Made by a program: the position numbers and the translations under genes. This document shows, piece by piece, positions 27,601 through 36,729 of a DNA stretch of 64,000 bases (its first letter is position 1; each line of letters starts with the position of its first letter). Below the pieces are notes generated by a model. That model saw only the letters and a list, made by a program, of their open reading frames with translations. It was not told where the DNA came from and did no database searches. Origin of the DNA: Anaspis maculata (lineage: Eukaryota; Arthropoda; Insecta; Coleoptera; Scraptiidae); the NCBI GenBank assembly GCA_949128115.1, contig OX421963.1, positions 52,571,306-52,635,305 of the forward strand, written 5' to 3'.

Positions 27601-29066
27601 AGACGGTAGAACCCTAATCACTTAACATCTTGCGTTCACTAATCCTCCAAAAAGGAAGTGCGCTACTGAGCCTCATGCCCATGAGGCGTATTCGCTTGTT
27701 TTTTATTACAGCTAATGTATTCCTTCATAGAGGTAGGTATAATGGAGGTCGATATCTCAATAAGCACTTGAGATACATATCGAGCCGAGTGTGACCGAAG
27801 TCTTGCAAAGTGAAAAGCTGGGAAGTCTTTCGTATGAAGGCTCCTGAAAAGTCCCTACTTTTTGAAGCTGAAACTTTCCGAGGTGGCTACCGCCAAACAC
27901 TAGCTCAAGCGGCCTGACTTGAGCTAGTGGTGAAATAATACGTATAGATTTTTAGGCTACTCAGCTACTCATACGATCTTTAGTTATCTTAATGTATTGT
28001 TGGTTACATAATGTAAGGACGAAGGCAAGAGCGTGTCTTGAAGAAGTTGGTGCCGCAAAATCACATAAATGGAAATACATATTTCCATTTCTATGCGTAA
28101 AATCGGACAGCTACCAGCTATGAAGATTGGCTATGGCTTGCGCCTTGCGGTATTCCTTGTAAGATACCCAGTACACTTTACACAGTTACAGATAGGTACT
28201 AGCACATATATTAGACTGCATGAGGGGGTTTGAATACAATGCCGCCTTAGACTAGACATTGAGATTTTTTCGAGGATTTTTAATACAGATTATCGGATTT
28301 CAGGGAAGGATTACGTGACATTCAGCTCGTAACAATAATATTCACTGGAGACTTCAACTCAAAGATAAGCCACAAACCTGCACAATTGGCGAAGGAGCTG
28401 TATTGTGAGCTTGACATTAGAATACCTAGCAACAAATACTGGGCTATGCCAAAATGGAGTAGTAGTCGCGGTGAGAACCTTCGAGGATTTACCGGAAAGA
28501 TCAAAGATAACAGAAACAGAAAGGAAACGCTCAATTTAAAAACGAACATACCTATGTAAATATTCTTTAAAATTCTGGCCCTCAATAAATTCATCAGTTC
28601 ATGCCATCAATACCTATTCATTTGCTATTATTTACGTACATTCAACAGCTCCTTCAGTACGGCATCCAAAGCTCCCCAGCTGATAGTTTTGGAAAATATC
28701 ATAGGTCAGAAAAACCCAGGGATGAATCAGCAGAGATAGCAAATCGGCCGCTGCCATATTTCCAATCAGCAAATTCGCCGGCGTCCGGATCTGTCTGTTT
28801 TTTATAAGAATATAAATCGACAGCACATTTCCAAAAATTCCAAACAACACCACCGGCAAAAAAATTGTGCTTTCGATTATGATCAGCGACGGCTTTCGCA
28901 CGTTCCATATTTCGTTTATGAACGTTGTATTGCTGAAATCTATCTGGAAAATGAGTCACTATTCTTTTTTCTATACTTTCTGTAAAGCTGAAGCTAAAGT
29001 ACTTTTATATACACTTACCTGAGGAGTTTTGGCTTCCATAAGTTGGTCCAAGAAAACATCACCCAT
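5556..29066 (-). CDS. Class A peptide-type G protein-coupled receptor, complete, 6 exons
   Basis: The spliced product is a 393-residue seven-transmembrane receptor, expected in the plasma membrane and to signal through G proteins after binding a peptide ligand. Exons (minus strand): 29066-29019, 28943-28640, 19729-19551, 11382-11239, 11149-10952, 5864-5556; all junction phases agree. Visible class A landmarks: N-glycosylation site at N21; TM1 with GN at 54-55; TM2 with AAAD, D83; TM3 cysteine C110 and YDRL at 133-136 (the DRY position); TM4 tryptophan W160; extracellular loop 2 cysteine C189; TM6 with CRLP at 262-265 where CWxP is usual; TM7 with NPLIY at 314-318. Length is typical for the class. 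The C-tail (about 70 residues) is basic and lacks cysteine. The overall look is of the invertebrate neuropeptide receptor groups (NPY/NPFF/RFamide/trissin-like), but I cannot assign the ligand. Introns are 75, 8910, 8168, 89 and 5087 bases; the long ones are full of mobile elements. Confidence 0.9.
6728..7491. mobile_element. TIR element nested in the hAT element
   Basis: The ends match as inverted repeats: GGGTACGTTCAGCAGGCT on the left and its near-complement at 7474-7491. AAT lies directly outside both ends, a possible 3-bp duplication within an AAT-rich flank. It carries another MITE inside. Confidence 0.7.
6770..7267. repeat. TA-flanked MITE, innermost nest level
   Basis: Inverted ends of about 75 bp beginning CAGGTGTCTCAAAACTC, flanked by TA (6768-6769 and 7268-7269). 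This is Tc1/mariner-type by duplication. A further CAGGGTGA motif pair at 7009 and 7179 hints at yet another insert. Confidence 0.75.
9505..10951. other. Rest of GPCR intron 5
   Basis: A+T-rich intron sequence with no coding frame, no clear inverted repeat and no recognised element. Confidence 0.6.
10952..11149 (-). CDS. GPCR exon 5 (intracellular loop 3, TM6)
   Basis: This 198-base exon encodes residues 226-291: a basic loop 3, then TM6 with CRLP at 262-265. Only 89 bases of intron separate it from exon 4. The acceptor is CCTCTCGCAG and the donor GTAAGT, phase 0. The arginine in place of the usual TM6 tryptophan is the main departure from the class consensus. Confidence 0.9.
11239..11382 (-). 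CDS. GPCR exon 4 (extracellular loop 2, TM5)
   Basis: This 144-base exon encodes residues 178-225, phase 0 at both ends: the end of loop 2 with C189, which would pair with C110, and TM5. The acceptor is TTCTTGCAG and the donor GTAAGT. No long open frame exists here, so it was found by reading between the flanking exons. Confidence 0.9.
11383..12504. other. Intron 3, exon-proximal part
   Basis: Mostly unassigned. About 11815-11930 resembles sequence near 18440 and 55960 (a repeat with GACACAAAACTTTCCCGG); about 12250-12350 resembles 14740-14800. No gene. Confidence 0.5.
12505..14460 (+). repeat. 2-kb dispersed repeat, copy A
   Basis: Starts AAACAAGCGAATATG and ends GAAGTGCGCTAAAAA. Near-identical full copies lie at 20813-22788 (same strand) and 25735-27701 (opposite strand). 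The structure is a short hairpin CCTCATG-GG-CATGAGG, four tandem units of 118 bp (marked by ATGGCGGCC at 12624, 12742, 12860, 12978), an ACAG microsatellite at 13288, and a GACG microsatellite at 14379-14413. TAGCGCACTTC near the left end is the complement of the right-end GAAGTGCGCTA. The element class is not identified. Confidence 0.85.
14461..14969. other. Intron 3, unassigned repeat-like stretch
   Basis: Contains fragments related to 12250-12350 (GGGGTTTACG and GCCCCAAACAACAC motifs). Open frames here are short and lack any recognisable domain. Confidence 0.4.
14970..17300. repeat. Old outer foldback, host of the element at 15569-17018
   Basis: The segment around 14970-15150 and the segment around 17100-17300 are diverged inverted repeats (for example TTGAATAATTAAATGG at about 15101 and its complement near 17160). 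The more regular foldback 15569-17018 sits between them. Outer limits are approximate. Confidence 0.6.
15569..17018. mobile_element. Foldback element, arms about 640 bp
   Basis: Ends read GAGTCCAGGAATTTT on the left and complement to TAGTCCAGGAATTATA on the right. The arms (about 15569-16215 and 16385-17018) are near complements, so opposite-strand frames at 15808-16128 and 16442-16729 give similar peptides by symmetry. Both arms contain an internal CAGGGTGA motif. The end motif resembles other foldbacks here. Confidence 0.8.
17720..18475. repeat. Dispersed repeat, related in inverse orientation to 55945-56225
   Basis: Shared motifs include GTTTTGGGGTGACAC near 18460, a CCGAAGGGGCGT box near 18400 and GATTATCGAGACCGG near 17740; the same set appears reversed near 55.95-56.2 kb. 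No coding capacity. Confidence 0.55.
18757..19070. repeat. Small TIR element
   Basis: Inverted ends GGCTACG-TTACACCG bound 314 bp. Internal parts are also partly symmetric. No target duplication is visible, so the boundary is tentative. Confidence 0.55.
19551..19729 (-). CDS. GPCR exon 3 (TM3-TM4)
   Basis: This exon encodes residues 118-177. It carries the TM3 end with YDRL, the second intracellular loop and TM4 with W160. The acceptor is TTTTTCAG. The 3' end reads AAG then GCAAGT, so the only frame-keeping donor is a GC donor with an otherwise perfect consensus. A solo LTR lies 171 bases upstream of its acceptor in intron 2. Confidence 0.92.
19901..20402. mobile_element. Solo LTR, 502 bp, duplication TTAT
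   Basis: Begins TGTTACGAGC and ends GATCGTAACA, the TG...CA form with inverted TGTTAC/GTAACA ends. It is flanked by TTAT at 19897-19900 and 20403-20406. An AATAAA lies near its right end. A 4-bp duplication fits Ty3/gypsy-type LTR retrotransposons; no internal genes are present. Confidence 0.85.
20523..20718. repeat. TA-flanked MITE
   Basis: A 196-bp element with ends CAGGGTGATTAAAAAA and complement, flanked by TA. Confidence 0.8.
20813..22788 (+). repeat. 2-kb dispersed repeat, copy B
   Basis: Full-length relative of copy A with only scattered differences. Its GACG microsatellite is 51 bases (22691-22741) against 35 in copy A, and its ACAG run is longer. It lies in intron 2, inverted relative to copy C. 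Confidence 0.88.
22933..25164. mobile_element. Transib-like non-autonomous element, 5-bp duplication CGTCG
   Basis: Ends are inverted over about 36 bp with two mismatches; both start CACAGTGGTT. CGTCG lies directly outside each end (22928-22932 and 25165-25169). Heptamer-like CACAG/ACTGTG ends with a G+C-rich 5-bp duplication are hallmarks of the Transib superfamily, related to RAG. A second box, CCAAAA, follows the heptamer after 22 bases at both ends. There is no transposase; a solo LTR and G-rich foldback sequence fill the inside. Confidence 0.7.
23212..23767. mobile_element. Solo LTR, 556 bp, inside the Transib-like element
   Basis: Starts TGTCATGAACATGAC and ends CTACTTGTGACA, with ATAT at 23208-23211 and 23768-23771. 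AATAAA occurs near 23640. No internal retrotransposon genes remain, consistent with LTR-LTR recombination. Confidence 0.8.
25270..25660 (+). repeat. Short tandem array, period about 116-125 bp
   Basis: The GTTTC-TGTCCATTCGACATC-type unit starts recur at 25278, 25394, 25513 and (partial) 25638. The 141-codon open frame across it is produced by the repeat and shows a repeated SCPFDIAGK peptide. No known protein is recognised. Confidence 0.7.
25735..27701 (-). repeat. 2-kb dispersed repeat, copy C (inverted)
   Basis: Reverse-complement relative of copies A and B over full length. Its GTCC tract (25782-25844) is 63 bases with one interruption, while its ACAG tract is the shortest of the three. 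Confidence 0.88.
27702..28639. other. Intron 2, part next to exon 2
   Basis: Unassigned A+T-rich sequence with only a short hairpin (TAGCTCAAG...CTTGAGCTAG near 27900). Nothing else is seen. Confidence 0.6.
28640..28943 (-). CDS. GPCR exon 2 (N-terminus, TM1, TM2, start of TM3)
   Basis: This exon encodes residues 17-117: a short extracellular tail with an NTT glycosylation site, TM1 (about 38-64), the basic first intracellular loop, TM2 with D83, loop 1, and the conserved cysteine C110. The acceptor TTTTCCAG and donor GTACGT are clear. It ends in phase 1; the split codon restores C118 with exon 3. The open reading frame runs two residues into the intron before a stop. Confidence 0.92.
29019..29066 (-). 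CDS. GPCR exon 1 (start codon, residues 1-16)
   Basis: This is a 48-base coding exon. The ATG has A at -3 and G at +4. It ends CAG followed by GTAAGT, phase 0, with a 75-base intron to exon 2. An ATG eight bases upstream is in another frame and meets a stop straight after the splice. No signal peptide is evident, as is usual for peptide receptors. A transcription start or further upstream non-coding exon could not be seen. Confidence 0.75.
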
Positions 29067-29410
29067 TTTATCATTTTATAGTGGAAATTTCGAAAACGCT
29101 TGGATTTTGCTGAGCCAGGAGATGGAAACTGATGATGGTTCTTTAGCCTGTCAGATTGTCGTGATATGATAATGTTACGTGTTACGTTGATTCCATTAAT
29201 GCAGGATAGTCGTGTTTATTGAACACTCAACGGTAATTGAAATAATGAAAGAGTGTTTAGATAAGTGATTGATGTGTGCATGGTAGTTACCTACAATACC
29301 TAATTATTATCTTAATAATTGTGATGTTCAATGCTTCTTCCATTAAAGAATGAAAGGTTTTACTCATATTAATTATTATTGGAAATACGTACTTACTTTT
29401 GAGTATCTGC
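29067..29410. other. Putative 5' region of the GPCR gene
   Basis: The region upstream of the GPCR start codon. No convincing core promoter could be picked by eye. A TATAAAA lies too close to the ATG to serve as a TATA box. Confidence 0.4.
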
Positions 29411-30068
29411 ATATCGTCCCTTGCCAGGCAAAGCAACGTAAGCAACATTCTGTCAACTTTACAGGAGAGGCAAAAATTGTGTTGATTGCAAATTGCTCAC
29501 GGAAGAGTATTAATTCTGGTATGTTATATGTTATGCAAGGTATAATTACTTGATTTCACCAATATTCACAGAATATTTCTTTTATTAGCCAAAATAAAAG
29601 GCGCTTACGATATGCTTATCATTTGTTTTCAAGAACCCAGTGGAGCTTACGTTTTTCTGGCTGTCGCCAGAAGGTATTATTTCCCTCATAACCTGATAGT
29701 ACTTTTCTTTCAAAAATCGTAAGTGCCAATGAACAAGCGTTGATTTGCTACTTATTTCGGAATTCTAACCGTGTCCTAAAACATTACCTTGTACTAATAC
29801 TCAAGCAAAACTCAACTAAACCCAAGTACGACATTATACTAAGGAAGAAACAGTGCTTACGATATGTTTTCGTCGCTTGCGATATTTTATTCAAAACTAT
29901 GGCGCTTACGATGGAATTCTTTAATTTTTTTTTCAATAAATAGGAATATTTTAGTGCTTGCGATGGTTCATTCATTCGACGCGACTCAGTGAGACCTTTC
30001 CAACAAGACCAAAAACTCATTTTGGCCAAAATGGCGCTTAAGTTGCTTTGCCTGGCAAGGGACGATAT
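29411..30068. mobile_element. TIR element with repeated GCGCTTACGAT-type motifs
   Basis: About 33-bp inverted ends starting ATATCGTCCCTTGCCAGGC bound 658 bp. Inside, the motif GCGCTTACGAT or near variants recurs about six times (near 29600, 29645, 29855, 29872, 29900, 29955, 30030). No transposase. The flanking ATAT is part of a palindrome, so the duplication is ambiguous. Confidence 0.7.
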
Positions 30069-30833
30069 GGGAAGAGATTTTATTTCTGTAAAAAATTTCC
30101 CCAGTTTTTTATACGGATGTTGTCTTCGCATTTTCTCTTTATTCTCATTTTGCAAGTGAATCAGGGATCCAGAATTGAAAAAGGTTTTTTAGAATTCTCA
30201 TCTTTCACCCCCTCCCCCTCCCTCCTTTTTTTGCAAAATGCCCCACAATTTTGGAATTATCCAAAAACTTCTGGCAGTAGGGTAGACGCACCATTTGTGG
30301 ACATTTTAATTTAGAAAAACGGTTTTAACCATTGCGGTTGCATCAATAACTTACTTTATTACTTACTTTACTTCATTATTTCAATGAGTTTTCGATATCC
30401 CCTTTTTAGGCTGTATACGCAGGGTATCAATATTTCTCTCTCAAAAATAAAGATGAAGAGATACTTATAGAAATTTTGATGGGAGTCCATTAAATGTTTG
30501 TTCACACCTTGTTTCCGTTTGGATTACCCCACATTTTTTTAAAAGCCGAATAGTCCTAATACACTGGAAAAATTTCTAATGGATTTCTGGGATATTCTTT
30601 GACAAACGAAAAAATTATTAACTGTTTTATAATTTTGAGAGACGTAGAAAATTGAGTACAGAGCCGTTTTTGAGAAAAGTTGGCAGCAAAAAAGAAAGAA
30701 ATATTTTCTTTCACATATTAACAAGTTTTTATCATTATATGTACCTATACCTCATACTTATTTAATTGAAAGAACTCTATGTATTAAATTTTTTAATACA
30801 CTCAGTATACACTGTATAAAAAAATTAAGTTTG

Positions 30834-30984
30834 TGCTTAGATTTTCACGATAATTCTGGCCAGGCGATCGCGAGTGCTGGTTGTAGCGATAAATGCCCGA
30901 CTCCGTAGGAGGAGGGTATTTATCTAAGGACAACCAGCCCGAGGGAAGCACTTGGCCAAAATTATCTAGGAAAATCTGGAGCAC
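30834..30984. repeat. Foldback MITE
   Basis: A 150-bp hairpin with imperfect arms of about 65 bp (AGATTTTC, GCTGGTTGT and complements). Confidence 0.65.
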
Positions 30985-31661
30985 GAGTGATATTTTGATG
31001 ATTATCACAAAAAAGAAGTCCGAAGTGACAGCCTAATGTTTTCGCAACCTATCCTGTAACAGTGAATAATGAGAAAGTTCATGTAAAACTTCTACAGGGT
31101 GATACGTAAAATGATGCAAAATTGCACCGACTCCATCATCCCCCATTTGTCAGAAAAAATTTCTACATATTCTAATACAAAAATCATGAAGTACGTGTGG
31201 TGTCTTGTCTCGAAACGGTTTTGGAATTGCCAAGACTGGAAGTCGATCACTGAAGATATGATTTGTTTATGTTGAATTTTACAGATCTGATGCCTTGTTG
31301 GCACTCGAGATTAAATCACTTCTGACGAATGGATGTTGTAGATTGTAGATTAGAGGTGGTCGTTTGGTCTTGGAGAATGGATGTTGACATCGAACAAGAT
31401 TGTTTCTACAACACTACAACAGTTCCTACAACAGGTGAATTTTACTCTCAACACAACCCAAATATTTGCTGTGGGGCGGGGGCACTTTCTCAAGTGGCTG
31501 TCATTGCCTGCTTTTAGTACGTTGAATTTGGATCATTTCATTAGAATTTCAGATGTAGAACATGTTCTTTTACAAGCCCCTGATCATGATACCGATGTAG
31601 AACTTCAGTTTCCGAGTGAGGTAAAGCACCTTTCCCGTCGAGATCTTTTAATCCAAAACGC

Positions 31662-32015
31662 TCTTTTTTCAAAAGGCAATAGAGTATTATACTTTTGGGT
31701 AAAAATTTTCTTTTATGGAATCAGAAACTACAGTGAAAAATAACTGACCCGTATTTTTTATTCAGCCAAAAATCGTATCGTTTGGCCGCAATAAATAAAC
31801 GAAATTCCTATATTCTGCCTATTTCTGACGTCATTTACACAGGCAGTATAGGCGGTGACTCGCCGTGACGTCAGAACTAGTTGATGTTATTTATTTATTG
31901 CGCCCAAACGATACAGTTTTTGACTGAATAAAAAAACACGGGTCAATTATTTTTCAATGTAGTTTCCATTTCGATGAAAAAAATTTCAGTATAATACTCA
32001 ATTGAAAAAATGATA
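31662..32015. repeat. Foldback element, arms about 150 bp
   Basis: Left and right halves are inverted (GAGTATTATAC, TGACCCG, TCGTATCGTTTGG and complements), meeting near 31840 around GACGTCA boxes. Confidence 0.75.
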
Positions 32016-33687
32016 TTATGTGAATCACAATCTTTTTTTTTATTGAGCGATCTTTGGAGCCCCCTAAGTGTCTTGGTTTTCAAAAGTGGTACGAAAGTGC
32101 CGATTTCATTGAGTGTTTTTGTTCACTCAAACTGAAATATCTCGAAAACGATTGCTTCAATCATGAAAAAGCCATCGAGGTTTTCCCTCCAAAATCATTT
32201 TTCAAAAATATCAAGTGGCGTTGAAGTTGAAGTACAAGGCGTCTGGGTAAAGAGGGGCTCACCCCTTTTTACCCCTTTCAAGAAATTCTTCTGAGTTCTA
32301 GCTTAGCATGTATTTGACGAATATCTGTGCAAAATTTTGCCTCAATCGGTCTGATAGTTCAAAAGTTATTCGGAAAAAACGTACTTTTTTGCTCAACTTT
32401 GAAGGCTTATAGCTCCGTTATTATGTGCTTCAGATATATGGTTTTTAGAACAGGTCATCTTCTTTTTGAAGTAAAACTTCTTATCGCTCGCTTAGATCAC
32501 AACAACCACAGATGAGGGACTCTGTGGATGAGAGTGAATTCGGTTGATGCGAGGATGATGTGTAACGTTCGGTGTAACGTTTTACCGGGTGACCAGTGGC
32601 GCCCAGGGAATGGAAGAAGGGAATGTGCTGTGAGGCTCGCTTTTAACTGTTATGTAAGTATTCTTTTACCGCTTGCATCGTGTTTTGAGTACTTCAGATT
32701 TCATCATAAATAAAAATTTGATCTGATCGATGAATTTTTAACTTACGGAAGTGTCATTTATTGCGATCAGAAAATGATTAATTTATTTCTTCAAATAAAT
32801 TGGCCGAGTAGTCGAGACTCGAGCCGCTCTTTTGCTGTCTAACTAATGGGGGCGACCTCTACCATCAAATATACAAACTTTCATTTTTACAGGTATTTGC
32901 TGCCGGCGGTGCCGACATGTGCCAGCATGTTAGCCTCAATCAAAATAAAAACCTAATTGACCATATTAATTTTTCAAAGCGCAGTCGCAGATCGGGGAGA
33001 GAGACAACCACATGTGCTGGATTGAAACTCCCATAAGAATATGCATGTTGAATGACTTTGTAAAATGATCAATTCAAGGTGCAAATTGATAATTTCAACG
33101 AATGTATAACATAGCAAGTGTGTAAAAAGAAATACCTGATCTACTTTTCACCATAATGGAATGGAAAATCTTACTGTGAAGTTTATGCGAAGCAATTTAG
33201 AATGGGGTTTTTGAATCCAAAACAATTTCAAATTACCCGCCATATTTTATTGCACAACTTCCGCTAACGAGAATTTTGACAGCGCTTGAAAGCAAACCGA
33301 GCGTCAGCCGTCACGTAAAAGTATGGTTAAAAAGGTCAAAACGTCCCAAGAATCAAGAAAACATCTTGAAATAGTAAATTCTGACAGCGACAGCAAAGTT
33401 CCGTTGTCTATGCATGCTGTGGCGCGCGAGATCTTCTACTGCAGTGCGCATGGTCACAGGCACATACCTAACTTACAAATGACTAGTGGAAGGGGAAAGT
33501 GAGAATAATTAATATGGTCTATTATTATCATTCTCATCTTTTCTGTGTACCTAAACTAGGGATGTCCAAATGTTTTCAGTGAATCGATTACTGTAAGTCG
33601 AACTGAATCGCAATGGATAGTTTGAATAGATGAAAAAAATCGTATGAGACGAATCGAGAACTGATTGTAGGTGAATAATTCTACTAA
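32016..33687. other. Intergenic stretch
   Basis: A+T-rich sequence without a supported gene; no element boundaries were recognised. Confidence 0.5.
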
Positions 33688-33814
33688 TGGTGGATTCATG
33701 CATGGAAATTTAAAATTTAAGATTTAACATTTAAGTGTTCACCCATTGGTTTCTCATGTAAATAAAATTAAATGTTACATTTTAAATTTTAAATTTCTAT
33801 GCATGAATCCGCCA
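33688..33814. repeat. 127-bp MITE, TAA-flanked
   Basis: Inverted ends TGGTGGATTCATGCAT and complement, then AAATTTAAAATTTAA arms. TAA flanks both sides, as in PIF/Harbinger-type elements. Confidence 0.7.
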
Positions 33815-34381
33815 TAAATCAATGTGAAAGTTCTGAAAAAACCTCGAAAAAAACTTTAAAGGGCGGCATTTCCTAGTGTTTTTTCTTTCAACTCGAGTTT
33901 CAACTCGAGTTTCATAAGAATCAGTGGAGTAAGAGACTTGAAAAAAAGCAGAGTAATCTAAAATCTAGAATAAAAATTATAAGTATTTGAAAATTTCAAA
34001 ATTTGGAAACTCAAAAAAATTTTTTTTACCATTTTTATCTTTTAAAAGTCTTTCATTCTCCTGCCAGCCCAGATTTAAATGACTCATTTTTTCTCCTACA
34101 TTTTTAGCGGCTCAGATTTGGCAGAGACTCACGCCACAAGAATCTATCTGTTTCTCCTTCGCTCTGCAGCTAATCCGCAGTCTGTTTCAGCCATTTTTTA
34201 TGCTAGGAAATGCCGCCCTTAAGCAAAAAAGATACAAACGGTGGATTTCATCCAGACTTGACAAACTAACCAAGTTAGCAAGCGGAGCGAGTTGCTTTGC
34301 CAAATAGGTAGGGGCTATCTGATTTCATAGACATTTGGCCACTTTATTCTGGGATACCTGTAAGTATTAGTATACTGTAGG

Positions 34382-35069
34382 CAGGGCTGGGCGGTATTTG
34401 AAATACGTATTTGAAATACATTTGAGTATTTTGTATTTTGTATTTAAATACATTTGACTGAGAAGTATTTGTATTTTGTATTTCGGAATGGTTCAGGCAG
34501 TATTTTGTATTTTGTATTTGAAATACATTTTTCGGGAAAGTATTTTGATTTTCAAAAAATACAAAATACATTTGTTTTCCACGCTCTGTAGTCTGTTTCG
34601 GCTGAGATTGTCTTGGTAATACTATACTTTACCCCATTGCCATTTCTTGCGTTCGCACACTATCTAGGATCGTTCGATTACTTCTTTTGCGTTTTACTGG
34701 TGGCTGCATCCTGTCAGTCACGAGGGGTTCCATGTCGGATGTCGGACAATATTTTGGAAAAGCTGGTTGTCCTCAAAGGAAGCAACATTTGTGATTTTGA
34801 AGAATTGATTAATGAAGTTATGAATAGGTCGAATATGAAGTTTTCTCCACTTCCTGGTTGTCTTATTTGTCTTTTTATAGTTCATAATAATTTACCTATT
34901 GTTGCGACTAAATCAATCCAAAGTGTTTCCGTTGAAATCCTTGCATTTCCCGGTTTTTTCAACAAAATTGTTTAAATACGTTTGTATTTTGTATTTTGTA
35001 CATATTTTGAAATACCTCGGTTGTATTTTGTATTAAAATACATTTTTCAAAGTATTTTGCCCAGCCCTG
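34382..35069. mobile_element. hAT element, 8-bp duplication ACTGTAGG
   Basis: Ends CAGGGCTGGGC (both, inverted) followed by TGTATTTTGTATTT-rich subterminal repeats. ACTGTAGG is present at 34374-34381 and 35070-35077. The 688-bp element keeps a short remnant of transposase coding sequence. Confidence 0.92.
34690..34846 (+). pseudogene. Remnant of hAT transposase C-terminus
   Basis: Inside the hAT element, codons read CRMSDNILEKLVVLKGS then an acidic stretch. This resembles the end of the hAT dimerisation domain (R-N-R-L-S...EKLLFLK type). Only this last segment remains; the catalytic parts are missing. The assignment rests on one short motif plus its position inside a hAT element. Confidence 0.5.
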
Positions 35070-35228
35070 ACTGTAGGTATATACAGGCTGTTACACTTTT
35101 TTTTGTCAATATTTCAGGAGGTAGTAGAGCATCAAAAAATAAGTGAACTATTTATGTCTTGAAAAAAATAATATCGGAAACGCTCTATAACGGAGATAGA
35201 GGCTTCCAAAGTTGAATTTTGAAAATGG

Positions 35229-36389
35229 TTTTTAGCGCATTTTCTCAAAAAATGGGAAAACGGCGCTTTTAGCTCCACTTTTCCCGTCCGTCCGCCCGTC
35301 CGTCTGTCTGTCTGTACCCGGGATATCAACTCCCTCAGGAAAAAGATATCGATGTGATGTAAACGCTGATCAATAGTAAATAATGTCCAGGATGTCAAGT
35401 TGACTTTTGGTTTTTTGTTACTTTGCAGCCATCTGATCCGCCATTTTGAATTGCTCTGAAAGTGATCCGATTAGAATGAAATTTGCAGGCAATGTAAACC
35501 ACATCAAGATCCATCCAATTTTTGACAACTGATGCCCCGCCGCCATCTTGTATCCTCCATCCATTTTGAACATGTTTCAAAGTTATAGAACTAGAGGGGA
35601 GAATCATGCCGCAATGAAAAAAGATATCGATGGAGTGCAAACGCCAATCAAATGCGTACGTGTCCACCATATAAAGTTGACCAATGATTTCTGTGAAATT
35701 TATCAAGATCCATCCCATTTTCGACAATTGCTGTCCCGCCGCCATCTTGTATTCTCCATATTGAACTTGTTCCAAAGTGATAGAACTAGGAGAATTATGC
35801 CTCAACGAAAATAGATAACGATGTGGTGCAAACGCCAATCGAATGCGTACGTGTTCACCATATGAAGTTGACCAATGATTTTTGTCACTTGTCCGTCATC
35901 TTTGATCCGCCATTTTGAATTTCTCTGAAAGTGGTCCCATTTGAGTGAAATTCGCAGACGATGTGAATTTGATCAAAATACATCAGATTTTGGACAAATG
36001 ATGCTCTGCTGCCATCTTGGCCGCCATATTGAAATTTCTTATTAGTGGAACGATTTTCATGGAGCTTGGAACTTACTGTTGTTTTGTATGATCAGTCTTA
36101 TTTTCCAGTTAGATTTCAACCTTCCGCCGCCATCTTGGCCGCCATATCGAAATCTCTTCTTTGTGGAACGGTTTTCATAAAACTTATTGGAACTTTCCCT
36201 TGTCTAGTACGATCATTCTGATTTTCAAGCCAAATTTCATGATTCTGCCACTATGTTGGTCGCCATATTGAAATTTCTGCCCAAATAATGGTAGAACCCT
36301 AATAAACATCTTGCGTTCACTAATCCTTGAAAAAGAAGGTGCACTATTGAACCTCATGCCCATGAGACATATTATTATTCGCTTGTTTT
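35229..36389 (-). repeat. Variant of the 2-kb dispersed repeat (copy D)
   Basis: Shares both ends with copies A-C (TTTTTAGCGC at 35229, CGCTTGTTT near 36389) and the GGCCGCCATATTGAAATTTCT units. The middle differs and the (GTCC)/(GTCT) tract is short. It appears to be a diverged family member. Confidence 0.7.
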
Positions 36390-36729
36390 GTTATATCCAT
36401 ATTTAACCACTGGATTTTGACCAAATTTGGTACACAAAGTAAGTTGATGCATACCTACAAGCTGGTTGTGTTGACATTTGTCACATTTTTTTAATTTTAA
36501 TTTTTTTTTACTTTTTATGATTTAAAAAAAGTTTTTTATTTTTTTGCGAAAATACATATTTTTCGATGCTCTATTATCTCCTGAAATATTGTCAGAAAAG
36601 TGTGACATCCTGTATACTTACATAAGTATATACACATTAGCATAAAGTAAAATTTTATAAATCTATTGTAAAACAATAACACAAATACGAGAAGAACACC
36701 TGTTCTAACGTTGTTTGCTATCTGATTTT

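Noticed and set aside
29067..29085. TATAAAA near the receptor start as a TATA box
   Set aside because: It is about 10 bases from the ATG, leaving no room for a transcript leader.
34613..34975. 120-codon frame as a gene
   Set aside because: It is inside a hAT element with perfect duplications; only a short transposase-like tail is recognisable.
35395..35838. 147-codon minus-strand frame
   Set aside because: It lies in the variant of the 2-kb dispersed repeat and its internal repeats explain it.
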